Shown piece by piece: positions 42,643 through 50,537 of a stretch of 64,000 nt of DNA (position 1 is its first letter; every line of letters begins with the position of its first letter). The stretch is taken from the NCBI GenBank assembly GCA_027307335.1, contig DAHUXD010000049.1:62001-126000 (forward strand). The letters run 5' to 3'. A program made the position numbers and the translations under genes. Source of the stretch: Acidobacteriota bacterium (GTDB lineage Bacteria; Acidobacteriota; Thermoanaerobaculia; UBA5066; Gp7-AA6). The notes beneath the pieces were generated by a model that was not told where the DNA came from, did not search any database, and saw only the letters and a program-made list of their open reading frames with translations.

Positions 42643-45054
42643 ATGAGACGAATGGGGCGGTGGCTGATCGCGGGTCTGATGGCGGCGGGGGCGGCCCGGG
42701 GCGCCACGTTCACGGTCCTGAACACGAGCGACAGCGGCGCGGGATCGCTGCGCCAGGCGATCCTCGACGCCAACGCCAATCCCGGCCTCGACACGATTGC
42801 GTTCGACATCCCCGGGTCGGGGGTCCACACGATCACGCCGGCCACGAATTTGCCAGCCATCACCGATCCCGTCCTCCTCGACGGCTACACGCAGCCGGGC
42901 GCGAGCCCGAACACCCTCGCGGTCGGGGACGACGCCGTACTGCTGATCGAGCTCGACGGGACGACCGCCGGCGGCATCGGCATCCTGATCGAGGGCCCGA
43001 ACGGCGGATCGACGGTGCGGGGACTGGTGATCAACCGCTTTCCCGTCGGGATCAAGATCGGCCAGGGCGTCGAGACCGACGGGAACACGATCGCGGGCAA
43101 CTTCATCGGCACCGATCCGACGGGGATGTCGACGCTGGTCACGAACGGCCAGCAGATGATCTACGTGTCCCACTCGTCGGCGAACAACACGATCGGCGGC
43201 ACGACGCCGGCCGCCCGCAACGTCATCGTCGGCGGCAACACCAACGTCTACCTGGAGGTCGTGAGCGGCAACTTCGTCCAGGGGAATTACCTCGGCGTCA
43301 ACGCGGCGGGCACCGCGGCGCTGCCAACGGGGATGATCGACGACCTGAACATCTCGTCGTCGAAGAACAACACGATCGGCGGCACGGATCCGGGCGCGGG
43401 CAACGTCATCTTCGGGCCGCGCTCGGCCGTGGTGTTCGGGCAGGCCAACATCGTCACGACCGACGGCAACGTGCTCCAGGGCAACCGGATCGGCACCGAC
43501 GCGACCGGGACCGTCGGGCTCGGCGGACAGAACGGGATCGTTGCCGGCATCGTCGGCGACGGGACGCTCAACACGATCGGGGGCACGGCGCCGGGGGCGG
43601 GCAACCTCATCTCGGGGTCGAGCATCGGCATTCTGTCCCAGGGGAACGGAAACTGGATCACGCAGGGGAATCTGATCGGAACCGACCCCTCGGGGACCCA
43701 GCCGGTCGGAAACTTCGACGGAATCTGCATTGCGTTCCCACCCGGAAGCGCCATCGGCGGCATCAACCCCGGCGAGGGAAACGTGGTCGCCTTCAACGTG
43801 AACGGGATCGTCGTCGGCGCCGGAAGCGGCGCCGTCGACTGGACGATGCGCGCGAACTCCATCTTCTCCAACTCGGCGATCGGCATCTGGCTGAACGGCC
43901 GGTGCGATCTCGCGGGCGCGCCGACCCCGAACGACCCGGACGACCCCGACGCCGGAGCGAACAACGTGCAGAACTACCCCGTGATCTCATCGGTGACGTA
44001 CGGCGCGAATACGACCGTGACGGGTCTGCTGAACTCGACGCCCGGCACGACTTTCGACCTCGACTTCTACGCCAACTCCGCCTGCTCGAACTTCCCGAGA
44101 GAGTTCCTTCAGGGCGAGAATTACCTCGGCACCGCCCAGGTCACCACCGACGGCTCGGGCAACGCGCCCTTCACGATCTCCACGTTGCCGGCGGTCGAGG
44201 CGGGCGCACACATCTCGGTGACGGCGACGGATCCCGCCGGAAACACCTCGGAGTTCTCGCAGCGGCTGCCCTTCTCCGTGAACATCAGCTCCGGGCCACC
44301 GGCGGGCGGGACGGCGCTGACCGTTTCGGGCACCAACTTCCTGGACGGGGCCGCCGTGACGATCGGGGGTGTGCCGGCCACCGGCGTCGTCGTGAATTCC
44401 TATACCTCCATTTCGGCCACCACTCCGGCGCTCGCTCCCGGAACGGCCAACGATCTCGTCGTCGCGAACACCGACGGCACCAACGGAGCCCTGGTCAAGG
44501 CGTTCGTGGCCGACTTCCTCGACGTGCCGAGCAGCCAGCAGTTCTATGCCTACGTCACGACACTGGTCTCGAACGGCATCACGGCGGGAATCGGCGGCGG
44601 CCTCTACGGCGTCGGCGACGACACGCTGCGTCAACAGATGGCGGTCTTCATTCTCAAAGGCAAGCACGGGCTTTGCTTCGTGCCTCCGCCCTGCACGGGG
44701 ATCTTTGCGGACGTTCCGTGCCCCTCGACGTTCGCCGACTGGATCGAGGAGATGGCCAATGAAGGCATCACCGGCGGCTGCGGCGGCGGCAATTTCTGCC
44801 CGATGAATCCCGTCCGGCGCGATCAGATGGCCGTGTTCCTGTTGAAGGGCGAGCACGGCTCCTCGTACGTGCCGCCGCCCTGCCAGGGGATTTTCGCCGA
44901 CGTGACGTGCCCGTCGACGTTCGCCGACTGGATCGAGCAGCTGTCGAACGAGCACATCACCGGGGGCTGCGGCGGCGGAAACTACTGTCCGGGTAACCCG
45001 AACACGCGAGGACAGATGGCGGTCTTCATCGTCAAGACGTTTGGCCTGCAGTAG
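42643..45054 (+). CDS. Secreted parallel-beta-helix protein with IPT/TIG domain and SLH-like triplet
   Basis: An 803-residue exported protein. After the signal peptide (residues 1-22), residues about 25-440 are short repeats such as NTIGGTTPAARNVIVGG, GNFVQGNYLGVNAAGTAALP and GNRIGTDATGT. These are the NxIGGxxxGxxNxI and GNxIGTDxxG motifs of right-handed beta-helix surface proteins. Residues about 545-620 are an IPT/TIG domain (PPAGGTALTVSGTNFLDGAA). The last 180 residues hold three SLH-like repeats; the first is degenerate and lacks the GGC Cys (GITAGIGGGLYG), the other two are complete ([20 protein letters not shown]). It is probably surface-attached; its binding target is unknown. Confidence 0.82.
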   Translation: MRRMGRWLIAGLMAAGAARGATFTVLNTSDSGAGSLRQAILDANANPGLDTIAFDIPGSGVHTITPATNLPAITDPVLLDGYTQPGASPNTLAVGDDAVLLIELDGTTAGGIGILIEGPNGGSTVRGLVINRFPVGIKIGQGVETDGNTIAGNFIGTDPTGMSTLVTNGQQMIYVSHSSANNTIGGTTPAARNVIVGGNTNVYLEVVSGNFVQGNYLGVNAAGTAALPTGMIDDLNISSSKNNTIGGTDPGAGNVIFGPRSAVVFGQANIVTTDGNVLQGNRIGTDATGTVGLGGQNGIVAGIVGDGTLNTIGGTAPGAGNLISGSSIGILSQGNGNWITQGNLIGTDPSGTQPVGNFDGICIAFPPGSAIGGINPGEGNVVAFNVNGIVVGAGSGAVDWTMRANSIFSNSAIGIWLNGRCDLAGAPTPNDPDDPDAGANNVQNYPVISSVTYGANTTVTGLLNSTPGTTFDLDFYANSACSNFPREFLQGENYLGTAQVTTDGSGNAPFTISTLPAVEAGAHISVTATDPAGNTSEFSQRLPFSVNISSGPPAGGTALTVSGTNFLDGAAVTIGGVPATGVVVNSYTSISATTPALAPGTANDLVVANTDGTNGALVKAFVADFLDVPSSQQFYAYVTTLVSNGITAGIGGGLYGVGDDTLRQQMAVFILKGKHGLCFVPPPCTGIFADVPCPSTFADWIEEMANEGITGGCGGGNFCPMNPVRRDQMAVFLLKGEHGSSYVPPPCQGIFADVTCPSTFADWIEQLSNEHITGGCGGGNYCPGNPNTRGQMAVFIVKTFGLQ

Positions 45055-45072
45055 AGAGACGTCCCGGCGTCC

Positions 45073-47919
45073 TCAGGACGAGGCCGCCAGGCGCTGAAAC
45101 CGCGGATTGCCGCGGAGCGGCTCGAAGAGCGGGTCGATGCGCAGCCAGCCCGGGCTCCAGAGCGGCGAGAGCGTCAGCACGCGCTCGAGGTCGTCGAGGG
45201 CCTTCTCCTTCTCGCCGACGAGCACCTCGATCTGAACGAGGTTCGATAGAGCGACGGCCCCCTCGGAACGATCGGGGGGCATGATGAGCGTCGCCCGCTG
45301 CCCCTCGCGCAGGGCCTCGTCCTTCCGGCCGAGGTACGCGAGCGCCAGCCCGAGCGCGGCGTGCGTGCGGTGATTGTCGGGCTGGGCGCGTACCTCGGCC
45401 TCGAGATCGCTCCGCGCCGCGTCAGCCCGCGTGCGCGCGGCTCGGATATCCCCGCCGAGCCAGGAAGCGACCGCCCGGCAGAGCTCCCACTGCCCCCGAT
45501 CGCCGCCGAAATCCTGAGGCCTCGATTCGAGAAGCAGCTTTCGCTGCGCCCCGTCGAGAGCCCACGTGATGTCCCACTCGATCGGCTCGTTCGCCATGAA
45601 TACCGCGAAGGCGGTCGGGCTTACCCCCGCCGGAACCCGGTGCAGGACGGCTCGCGCACCGGCGAGGTCGCCCTGCGCCAGGAAGATGTTGGCCTCGTCC
45701 TGGATCAGCTGGAGGTTCAGCGGATAGAACACCCGCACCTGCTCGAGCGTCCGAAGCGCCTCGCCATAGCGGCGCTCGAAGGTGAGCGCTTCGCCGAGAC
45801 CCCAGCCGAACAAGGGGTCGAGAACGCGTCCCTGACGATAGTGGCCGATCGCATCGTCGACGCGCCCCAACGTCATCTCCAGGTTCGCGCTCTGGTTGAG
45901 GAGCAGCGCATAGGCGGGGAACCGCCGCAGGCCCTCGTTGGAGATCTGGAGAGCACGCGCGGAGTCGCGGCCGATCAACTGGACGAGGAGGCTGCGGGCG
46001 ACGAAGACCGCCGCCGTGTTCGGGGCCAGTCGCTCTGCATTCGCGAGCGCCGCCTCTGCGCGCTCCCGCATGTCCTCCGGTGACACGTTCAATCGATAGA
46101 GCTCCGCGGCAAAGAACGCGACGCGCGTCCAGGCCTCGGCGAAGGCCGGATCGAGGGCCACGGCGCGCTCGAACAGCTCGAGCCCGCGCTCGAGCTCCGC
46201 GCGATCGTTCGCGCCGGCGCGGCGGTTGATCTCTTCGCCTTGCAGGAACAGCTCGTAGGCGGCGGGGAGCACCGCGGGCAGCTCGCCGAGACGCTTCGCG
46301 GCCTCCGGTGACACGGGGAGACCGAGGGCCGCCGCCGCGCCCGTCGAGATCGACGAACGGAGCGACACCAGGTCTCCCATCGGCGCCGCGAACGACTGCT
46401 CCCAGCGCACGTGGGGCGGGCCGCCGATTCCCACCTCGACGAGCTCGGCGCGCACCTCGACGAGGGACTCCCCCCCGGGCCCTCCCCGCCTGCGAACCTG
46501 GCCGTCGACGAGGAATTGCACGCCGAGCGAACGGGCGATCTCCTCCGGCGGCTTCGACGGGGTCCGGAACAGCGACGATGCCCGGTAGGAGATCACCTGG
46601 ATCCCGGAGAGCGACGCGAGACCATCGCTCACCTGGGAGGCGATTCGGTCGCCGGCGCTCTCGCGCCCCTCGCCTCCTTCGGCCGTGAACGGCAGGACCG
46701 CGACGCGCGGCGGTGCGGCAGAAGCGGGCGCGGGTCGCGTCCGACCCCGAATCTGCAGCACCACCAGGAGTCCCAGGAGGACGATCCCCGCCGCCGCCGC
46801 GGTGAGGCGCCATCTCGTCCGAGCCCCGCCGCGGAGCGGCTCCGACGCCTCGATCAGCGCGCCCGCGATCTCGCGCGCCGACCCGAACCGCCGCTCCGGA
46901 CTCTTCTCCAGACAGCGACGGACGACCGCGGCGACCGACGGCCTGACGCCGCCGAGCTCGCACGCCGCGCCGCTGACGATCGCGCCCAAGGTCTCCTCGG
47001 GAGACCGGGGCACAAACGCCCGTTCGCCGGTCAACATTTCCTGAAGGATCGCGCCGAAAGAGAAGAGATCCGAACGCGCGTCGACCGGAAGCCCGATCGC
47101 CTGCTCCGGCGACATGTAGCCCACGGTTCCCATGACGGCGCCGGGTTGCGTCTGGCCGGACCCGCCGGAGTCGCCGGACTCGCCGGAGTCGCAGAGCGGC
47201 GTGGGTTCCTCGATGGCCTCGACCTCGCTCAGCTGTTTCGAGAGGCCGAAATCGAGGATCTTTACCTGCCCGCTGCGCGTGACGAAGACGTTCTCCGGCT
47301 TCAGGTCCCGATGCACGACGCCCTTTTCGTGCGCGATCGAAAGCCCGCGGAGGATCTGCAGGGCGTTGTCGATCGCCTCACTCTCGGGAATCCGACCATG
47401 CCGCAAGCGGTCCCGGAGCGTCTCGCCTTCGAGGAGCTCGGTGGCGGCGTACGGGATCCCGTCGTCGACCCCGAAGTCGAAGATCGCGACGATGTTCGGA
47501 TGCGAGAGCGCTGCGACCGCCTTCGCTTCGCGCTCGAAGCGCGCGCCGGCTCCGGCGTCCTTTCCCACCGCTGCGGACATGACCTTCAGCGCCACGTCGC
47601 GGTCGAGCTTCGAGTCCCGGGCCCGGTACACCGCGCCCATCCCGCCCGCGCCGAGAGGCTCGATGATCTCGTAGGGACCGAGCCGGCGTCCCGCCTCGAG
47701 TCCCGCCGCACCCGGGCGAAGTCCCTGGAGCTCGATCGCGGGCGACTCGAGCACGTCGCGCGATCCGTCGCGCATCGCCCGGAGCAGCGACTCGACCTCC
47801 CGCATCACCTCTGCGTCTCTTCCGCAGGCCGCCCGGAGATACTCGGAGCGGGAGTCACCCTGGAGCTCGAGCGCGGTGGCGAAGATCTCCTCCACCTGCC
47901 GCCAGCGCGCGGGGGTCAA
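45073..47919 (-). CDS. Ser/Thr protein kinase with TolB-like and TPR extracytoplasmic region
   Basis: With the TTG start at 47919 the product is 948 residues. It opens with LTPARWRQVEEIFATALEL, the usual first helix of this kinase class. The TTG overlaps the sigma-factor stop (TTGA); an ATG at 47967 is possible but lies inside the sigma gene and has no ribosome binding site. The kinase domain spans about 81-350: GAGGMGAVY, ALKV, HRDLKPEN, DFG and MSPEQ. One membrane helix follows (AAAAGIVLLGLLVVLQI). Next come a FlgO/TolB-like domain starting RVAVLPFTAEGGE and about 400 residues of TPRs. The sigma factor upstream makes a sigma/kinase signalling pair. Confidence 0.88.
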   Translation of the reverse strand: MTPARWRQVEEIFATALELQGDSRSEYLRAACGRDAEVMREVESLLRAMRDGSRDVLESPAIELQGLRPGAAGLEAGRRLGPYEIIEPLGAGGMGAVYRARDSKLDRDVALKVMSAAVGKDAGAGARFEREAKAVAALSHPNIVAIFDFGVDDGIPYAATELLEGETLRDRLRHGRIPESEAIDNALQILRGLSIAHEKGVVHRDLKPENVFVTRSGQVKILDFGLSKQLSEVEAIEEPTPLCDSGESGDSGGSGQTQPGAVMGTVGYMSPEQAIGLPVDARSDLFSFGAILQEMLTGERAFVPRSPEETLGAIVSGAACELGGVRPSVAAVVRRCLEKSPERRFGSAREIAGALIEASEPLRGGARTRWRLTAAAAGIVLLGLLVVLQIRGRTRPAPASAAPPRVAVLPFTAEGGEGRESAGDRIASQVSDGLASLSGIQVISYRASSLFRTPSKPPEEIARSLGVQFLVDGQVRRRGGPGGESLVEVRAELVEVGIGGPPHVRWEQSFAAPMGDLVSLRSSISTGAAAALGLPVSPEAAKRLGELPAVLPAAYELFLQGEEINRRAGANDRAELERGLELFERAVALDPAFAEAWTRVAFFAAELYRLNVSPEDMRERAEAALANAERLAPNTAAVFVARSLLVQLIGRDSARALQISNEGLRRFPAYALLLNQSANLEMTLGRVDDAIGHYRQGRVLDPLFGWGLGEALTFERRYGEALRTLEQVRVFYPLNLQLIQDEANIFLAQGDLAGARAVLHRVPAGVSPTAFAVFMANEPIEWDITWALDGAQRKLLLESRPQDFGGDRGQWELCRAVASWLGGDIRAARTRADAARSDLEAEVRAQPDNHRTHAALGLALAYLGRKDEALREGQRATLIMPPDRSEGAVALSNLVQIEVLVGEKEKALDDLERVLTLSPLWSPGWLRIDPLFEPLRGNPRFQRLAASS

Positions 47920-48512
47920 GGCCTCTGTCCGAGCTCGCGGTAGAGAAAGGCCTTCGCGAGCGTCCATTTGCGCCGGATCGTGCGCGCGGACAACGCCAGC
48001 ACCTCCGCCGTCTCGTCCTCGGTCAGTCCGCCGAAGAACCGGAGCTCGACGACGCGGCTCTGGACCGGATCGAGGCCCGCCAGCCGGACGAGCGCGTCGT
48101 CGACGGCGATCACGTCGACGCCCCGCGGCTCCGCCATGCCCGCCGTCTCCACGAGCCAGTGTTCACCACGGCCCCCGCGCTTTCGCGCCCGCCGCGCGCG
48201 CGCGTGGTCGACCAGGATGCGCCGCATCGACTGCGCGGCCACGGCGAAGAAGTGCGTCCGCCCCTGCCAGTCCTCGCCCTGACGCGCGAGCAGTCGGAGG
48301 TACGCCTCGTTCACGATCGCGGTCGGCTGCAGCGTGTGGCCCGGACGCTCGCGGCGCAGATGCCGCTCCGCCATGCGGTGGAGGTCGTCGTAGACGAGCG
48401 GAATGAGATCCTCGAGAGCCCGCTCGTCGCCGCGACGCCAGGCGCGCAGCAGTCGGGTCACGTCGCCGGATGGCGGTGTCTCGACCGTGGGCCCTTGTCG
48501 ATTTTCGGGCAT
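47916..48512 (-). CDS. ECF RNA polymerase sigma factor
   Basis: A 198-residue sigma-70 family protein. Region 2 contains VYDDLHRMAERHLRRERPGH and LQPTAIVNEAYLRLL, then THFFAVAAQSMRRILVDHAR. Region 4 contains LDPVQSRVVELRFFGGLTED and TAEVLALSARTIRRKWTLAKAFL. This is the ECF class that Acidobacteriota and Planctomycetes pair with Ser/Thr kinases (ECF-HI/SigH-like). No anti-sigma gene is adjacent; the overlapping downstream kinase is the likely regulator. The direct repeat at 48584-48604 lies about 72 bases upstream. Confidence 0.9.
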   Translation of the reverse strand: MPENRQGPTVETPPSGDVTRLLRAWRRGDERALEDLIPLVYDDLHRMAERHLRRERPGHTLQPTAIVNEAYLRLLARQGEDWQGRTHFFAVAAQSMRRILVDHARARRARKRGGRGEHWLVETAGMAEPRGVDVIAVDDALVRLAGLDPVQSRVVELRFFGGLTEDETAEVLALSARTIRRKWTLAKAFLYRELGQRP

Positions 48513-48583
48513 CGGAACTCGGCGCCGGGTACCGAATTCCGAGTCTACTGAGCGCCGGATGAACAGAAGATAAGTCGGATCGC

Positions 48584-48604
48584 GGATAAACCCCGGATCA
48601 ATCC
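48584..48604 (-). promoter_or_regulatory. 11-bp-phased direct repeat (motif C)
   Basis: On the minus strand the sequence GGATTGATCCGGGGTTTATC carries TTGATCC and TTTATCC 11 bases apart. It lies about 72 bases before the sigma-factor start and overlaps the stop codon of the upstream surface-protein gene. Confidence 0.3.
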
Positions 48605-50271
48605 ACGCGAATCGTCACCGTGTTGGAGCCCGGGGCAAGATCGATCGCCGCGACGGCCGAGCGGCCGTCGACGCTGTGCGCGTATACGGTCGTCGCGCCC
48701 GAAGCGAGGCCGGTGAGGTCGAAGCGGCCGTTTCCGTCCGTGTGCGTCGCGCGCCCCTGCGCCTCGACCTTCGCCTGGGCCGCCGCGCAGAAGCCGGATC
48801 CGACGAAGCACCGCTCCGACACCGTGCCGGTCAGGCTCGCCGGAGCCGGTGTCGGAGTCGGCGTCGGCGACGGAGTCGCCGACGGGATCGGCGTCGGGGT
48901 CGTCGGCGCCGCCACGAAGACGTCTCCTCCCTCATGCACCTCATTCGGCACGAGGCTGCAAGTGCGCGTCGGATCGAACGGGTTCCCCGAAGTGACGATA
49001 TGAAGGGATGAATACCCGACGGAACAATGGTACGAAAACGTCCCGGGCTCATCGAAGGTGCGGGTGAAGCGGAACGGCGCGTAACGCACGCCCGAGTCCC
49101 ATGAACCGTCGTCTGCCGTGACGGAGTGACCGGATTGCGGATCCGTCCAGACCCAGGTCACGGTGTCTCCCGGAACTGCGTGAATCTCGCTTGAGTAGTA
49201 GTACCTCGGGTAACGGAGAATTCCATGCGGCGCATTACTGCAGCGGACGCTGGCCATGTCCGACTTCAGGAACACCGTGTAGTGCGACGGCTGCCCCGGG
49301 CAATTCGCGAATGTCGTCGTATCGATGACGGGCGAGAACAGAGCCCCGGGTCTGCTCCCGTAACCGGCGGCCGTGCCGTCCAGCGTGTCGGTGACAGAAA
49401 TGTCGACGGGAAGAGTCGTCATGCCGGCGGCAAAAAACCAGTTTCCCGCATTGATCGGGCAGGCGTCCACCGTCTTGACGATCATCTCCACGTTGGAGGG
49501 ATCGAAGACCCAGAAGTAGCCGGAATCCGGCGTCAGTTGAACGACGTGAGCCGGACCCTCGGTGCCGTTGAAGGAAATGTCGATGAAGGTGAGAAATCTT
49601 CCACCGGTACAGAGTTGCCACTCGGTCGTCACGCACTCCGATGCCTGCTTCGGCCGAAGGAAAGTCGGCCGCGCAGGCATCGACGAAGGCACCGCCTCCA
49701 GCGCCGCTTCGGTGGTGGACCGGCCCGGTTCGGCCGCCGGACAGCCGGCGAATGTGCTGGTGTCCGCGATCGGCCGAAAGACGATCCCCTCCGGATTCGA
49801 GTAGCTCCGGGAGGTGTTCGTCAGGAGGTCGGTGACGTCGACGCGCACCGCGAGATTGGTCATCCCCGCCGCGAAGAACCAGGAATGGCCGTCGATCGCG
49901 CAGCCGTCGAGGACCTTGGCGACGACCTCGATGTTGTCCGGCTCGAAGAACCAGAAGTAGCCGGCCCCCGTGGTCAGGCTCACGGCATGCGCGCTGCCGG
50001 ACTCGCCGTCCGGCTTCGTCCAGGTCGCGTCGATCAGAAAGCGGCCCGCGTCCAGGCAGAGCGTCGTCTCGGTGGCGCAGCCGGCGGCGGCCGCTTCCGG
50101 GCGGGAGCCGGGCGCGGACCTCGACGAGATCCCGGCCCGAACCGTTCGGGCGGCCGCTCGTTCCCCGGCCCTCGCCCCGGAGACCGCCACGAGACCGAGG
50201 AGAATCATCGCTCGTTTCGACCTCGACCCGGGCTGCCGGTGCGTTGCGGGCAAACCGGACGGCGTGTCCAT
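48598..50271 (-). CDS. Secreted protein: two YFWFFD modules, cupredoxin-like domain, carboxypeptidase-regulatory domain
   Basis: A 557-residue exported protein with a signal peptide around residues 18-36 (RAMILLGLVAVSGARA). Residues 65-178 and 213-325 are two copies of the four-Cys module (GYFWFFEPDNIEVVAKVLDG; GYFWVFDPSNVEMIVKTVDA), each with all four Cys. Residues 332-428 are cupredoxin-like (PGDTVTWVWTDPQSGHSVTA, FSYHCSVGYSS). His382 and Cys416 remain, but the third ligand position after Cys416 is Gly419 and no Met follows, so type-1 copper binding looks lost. A Thr-Pro linker and a CarboxypepD-regulatory domain (ATHTDGNGRFDLTGLASG) end the chain. The module order is reversed relative to the 10786 protein. 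Confidence 0.8.
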   Translation of the reverse strand: MDTPSGLPATHRQPGSRSKRAMILLGLVAVSGARAGERAAARTVRAGISSRSAPGSRPEAAAAGCATETTLCLDAGRFLIDATWTKPDGESGSAHAVSLTTGAGYFWFFEPDNIEVVAKVLDGCAIDGHSWFFAAGMTNLAVRVDVTDLLTNTSRSYSNPEGIVFRPIADTSTFAGCPAAEPGRSTTEAALEAVPSSMPARPTFLRPKQASECVTTEWQLCTGGRFLTFIDISFNGTEGPAHVVQLTPDSGYFWVFDPSNVEMIVKTVDACPINAGNWFFAAGMTTLPVDISVTDTLDGTAAGYGSRPGALFSPVIDTTTFANCPGQPSHYTVFLKSDMASVRCSNAPHGILRYPRYYYSSEIHAVPGDTVTWVWTDPQSGHSVTADDGSWDSGVRYAPFRFTRTFDEPGTFSYHCSVGYSSLHIVTSGNPFDPTRTCSLVPNEVHEGGDVFVAAPTTPTPIPSATPSPTPTPTPAPASLTGTVSERCFVGSGFCAAAQAKVEAQGRATHTDGNGRFDLTGLASGATTVYAHSVDGRSAVAAIDLAPGSNTVTIRVD

Positions 50272-50428
50272 CGGGGAACCCCTCTCGCCACTAAAGGCGT
50301 GAGCGGCAGGGAAAAGCGGACAATGTCCGGCTTTTTCCCAAGCTATCGCTTCAGTGGGTGAGGGGAACCCCGACGCGCACGTTCGCCGTCCCCCTTGCGG
50401 CCGGCGAGCGAGAAGAAATGCTCATGCG

Positions 50429-50467
50429 GTCCGCCCGACTCCCTCCGTGGTTCGGGCGGACTCTTTT
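50429..50467 (+). terminator. Rho-independent-like terminator with no assigned gene
   Basis: GTCCGCCCGA (50429-50438) pairs perfectly with TCGGGCGGAC (50452-50461), followed by TCTTTTT. It lies in the 266-base region between two divergent genes (50271 and 50538), so on the plus strand it would end a transcript begun in that region. It could be an attenuator for the 50538 gene or the end of a small RNA. Confidence 0.55.
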
Positions 50468-50537
50468 TCGCCACGGATCGGAACGAAGACGGCATCGCTC
50501 GGAGTCCCGAGGGCGGCGACGTTAGACTTCGCGGAGC

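Noticed and set aside
45036-45076. Possible bidirectional terminator between the beta-helix protein and kinase genes
   Set aside because: CGTCC/GGACG pairing is only five bases with a long loop and no T-run.
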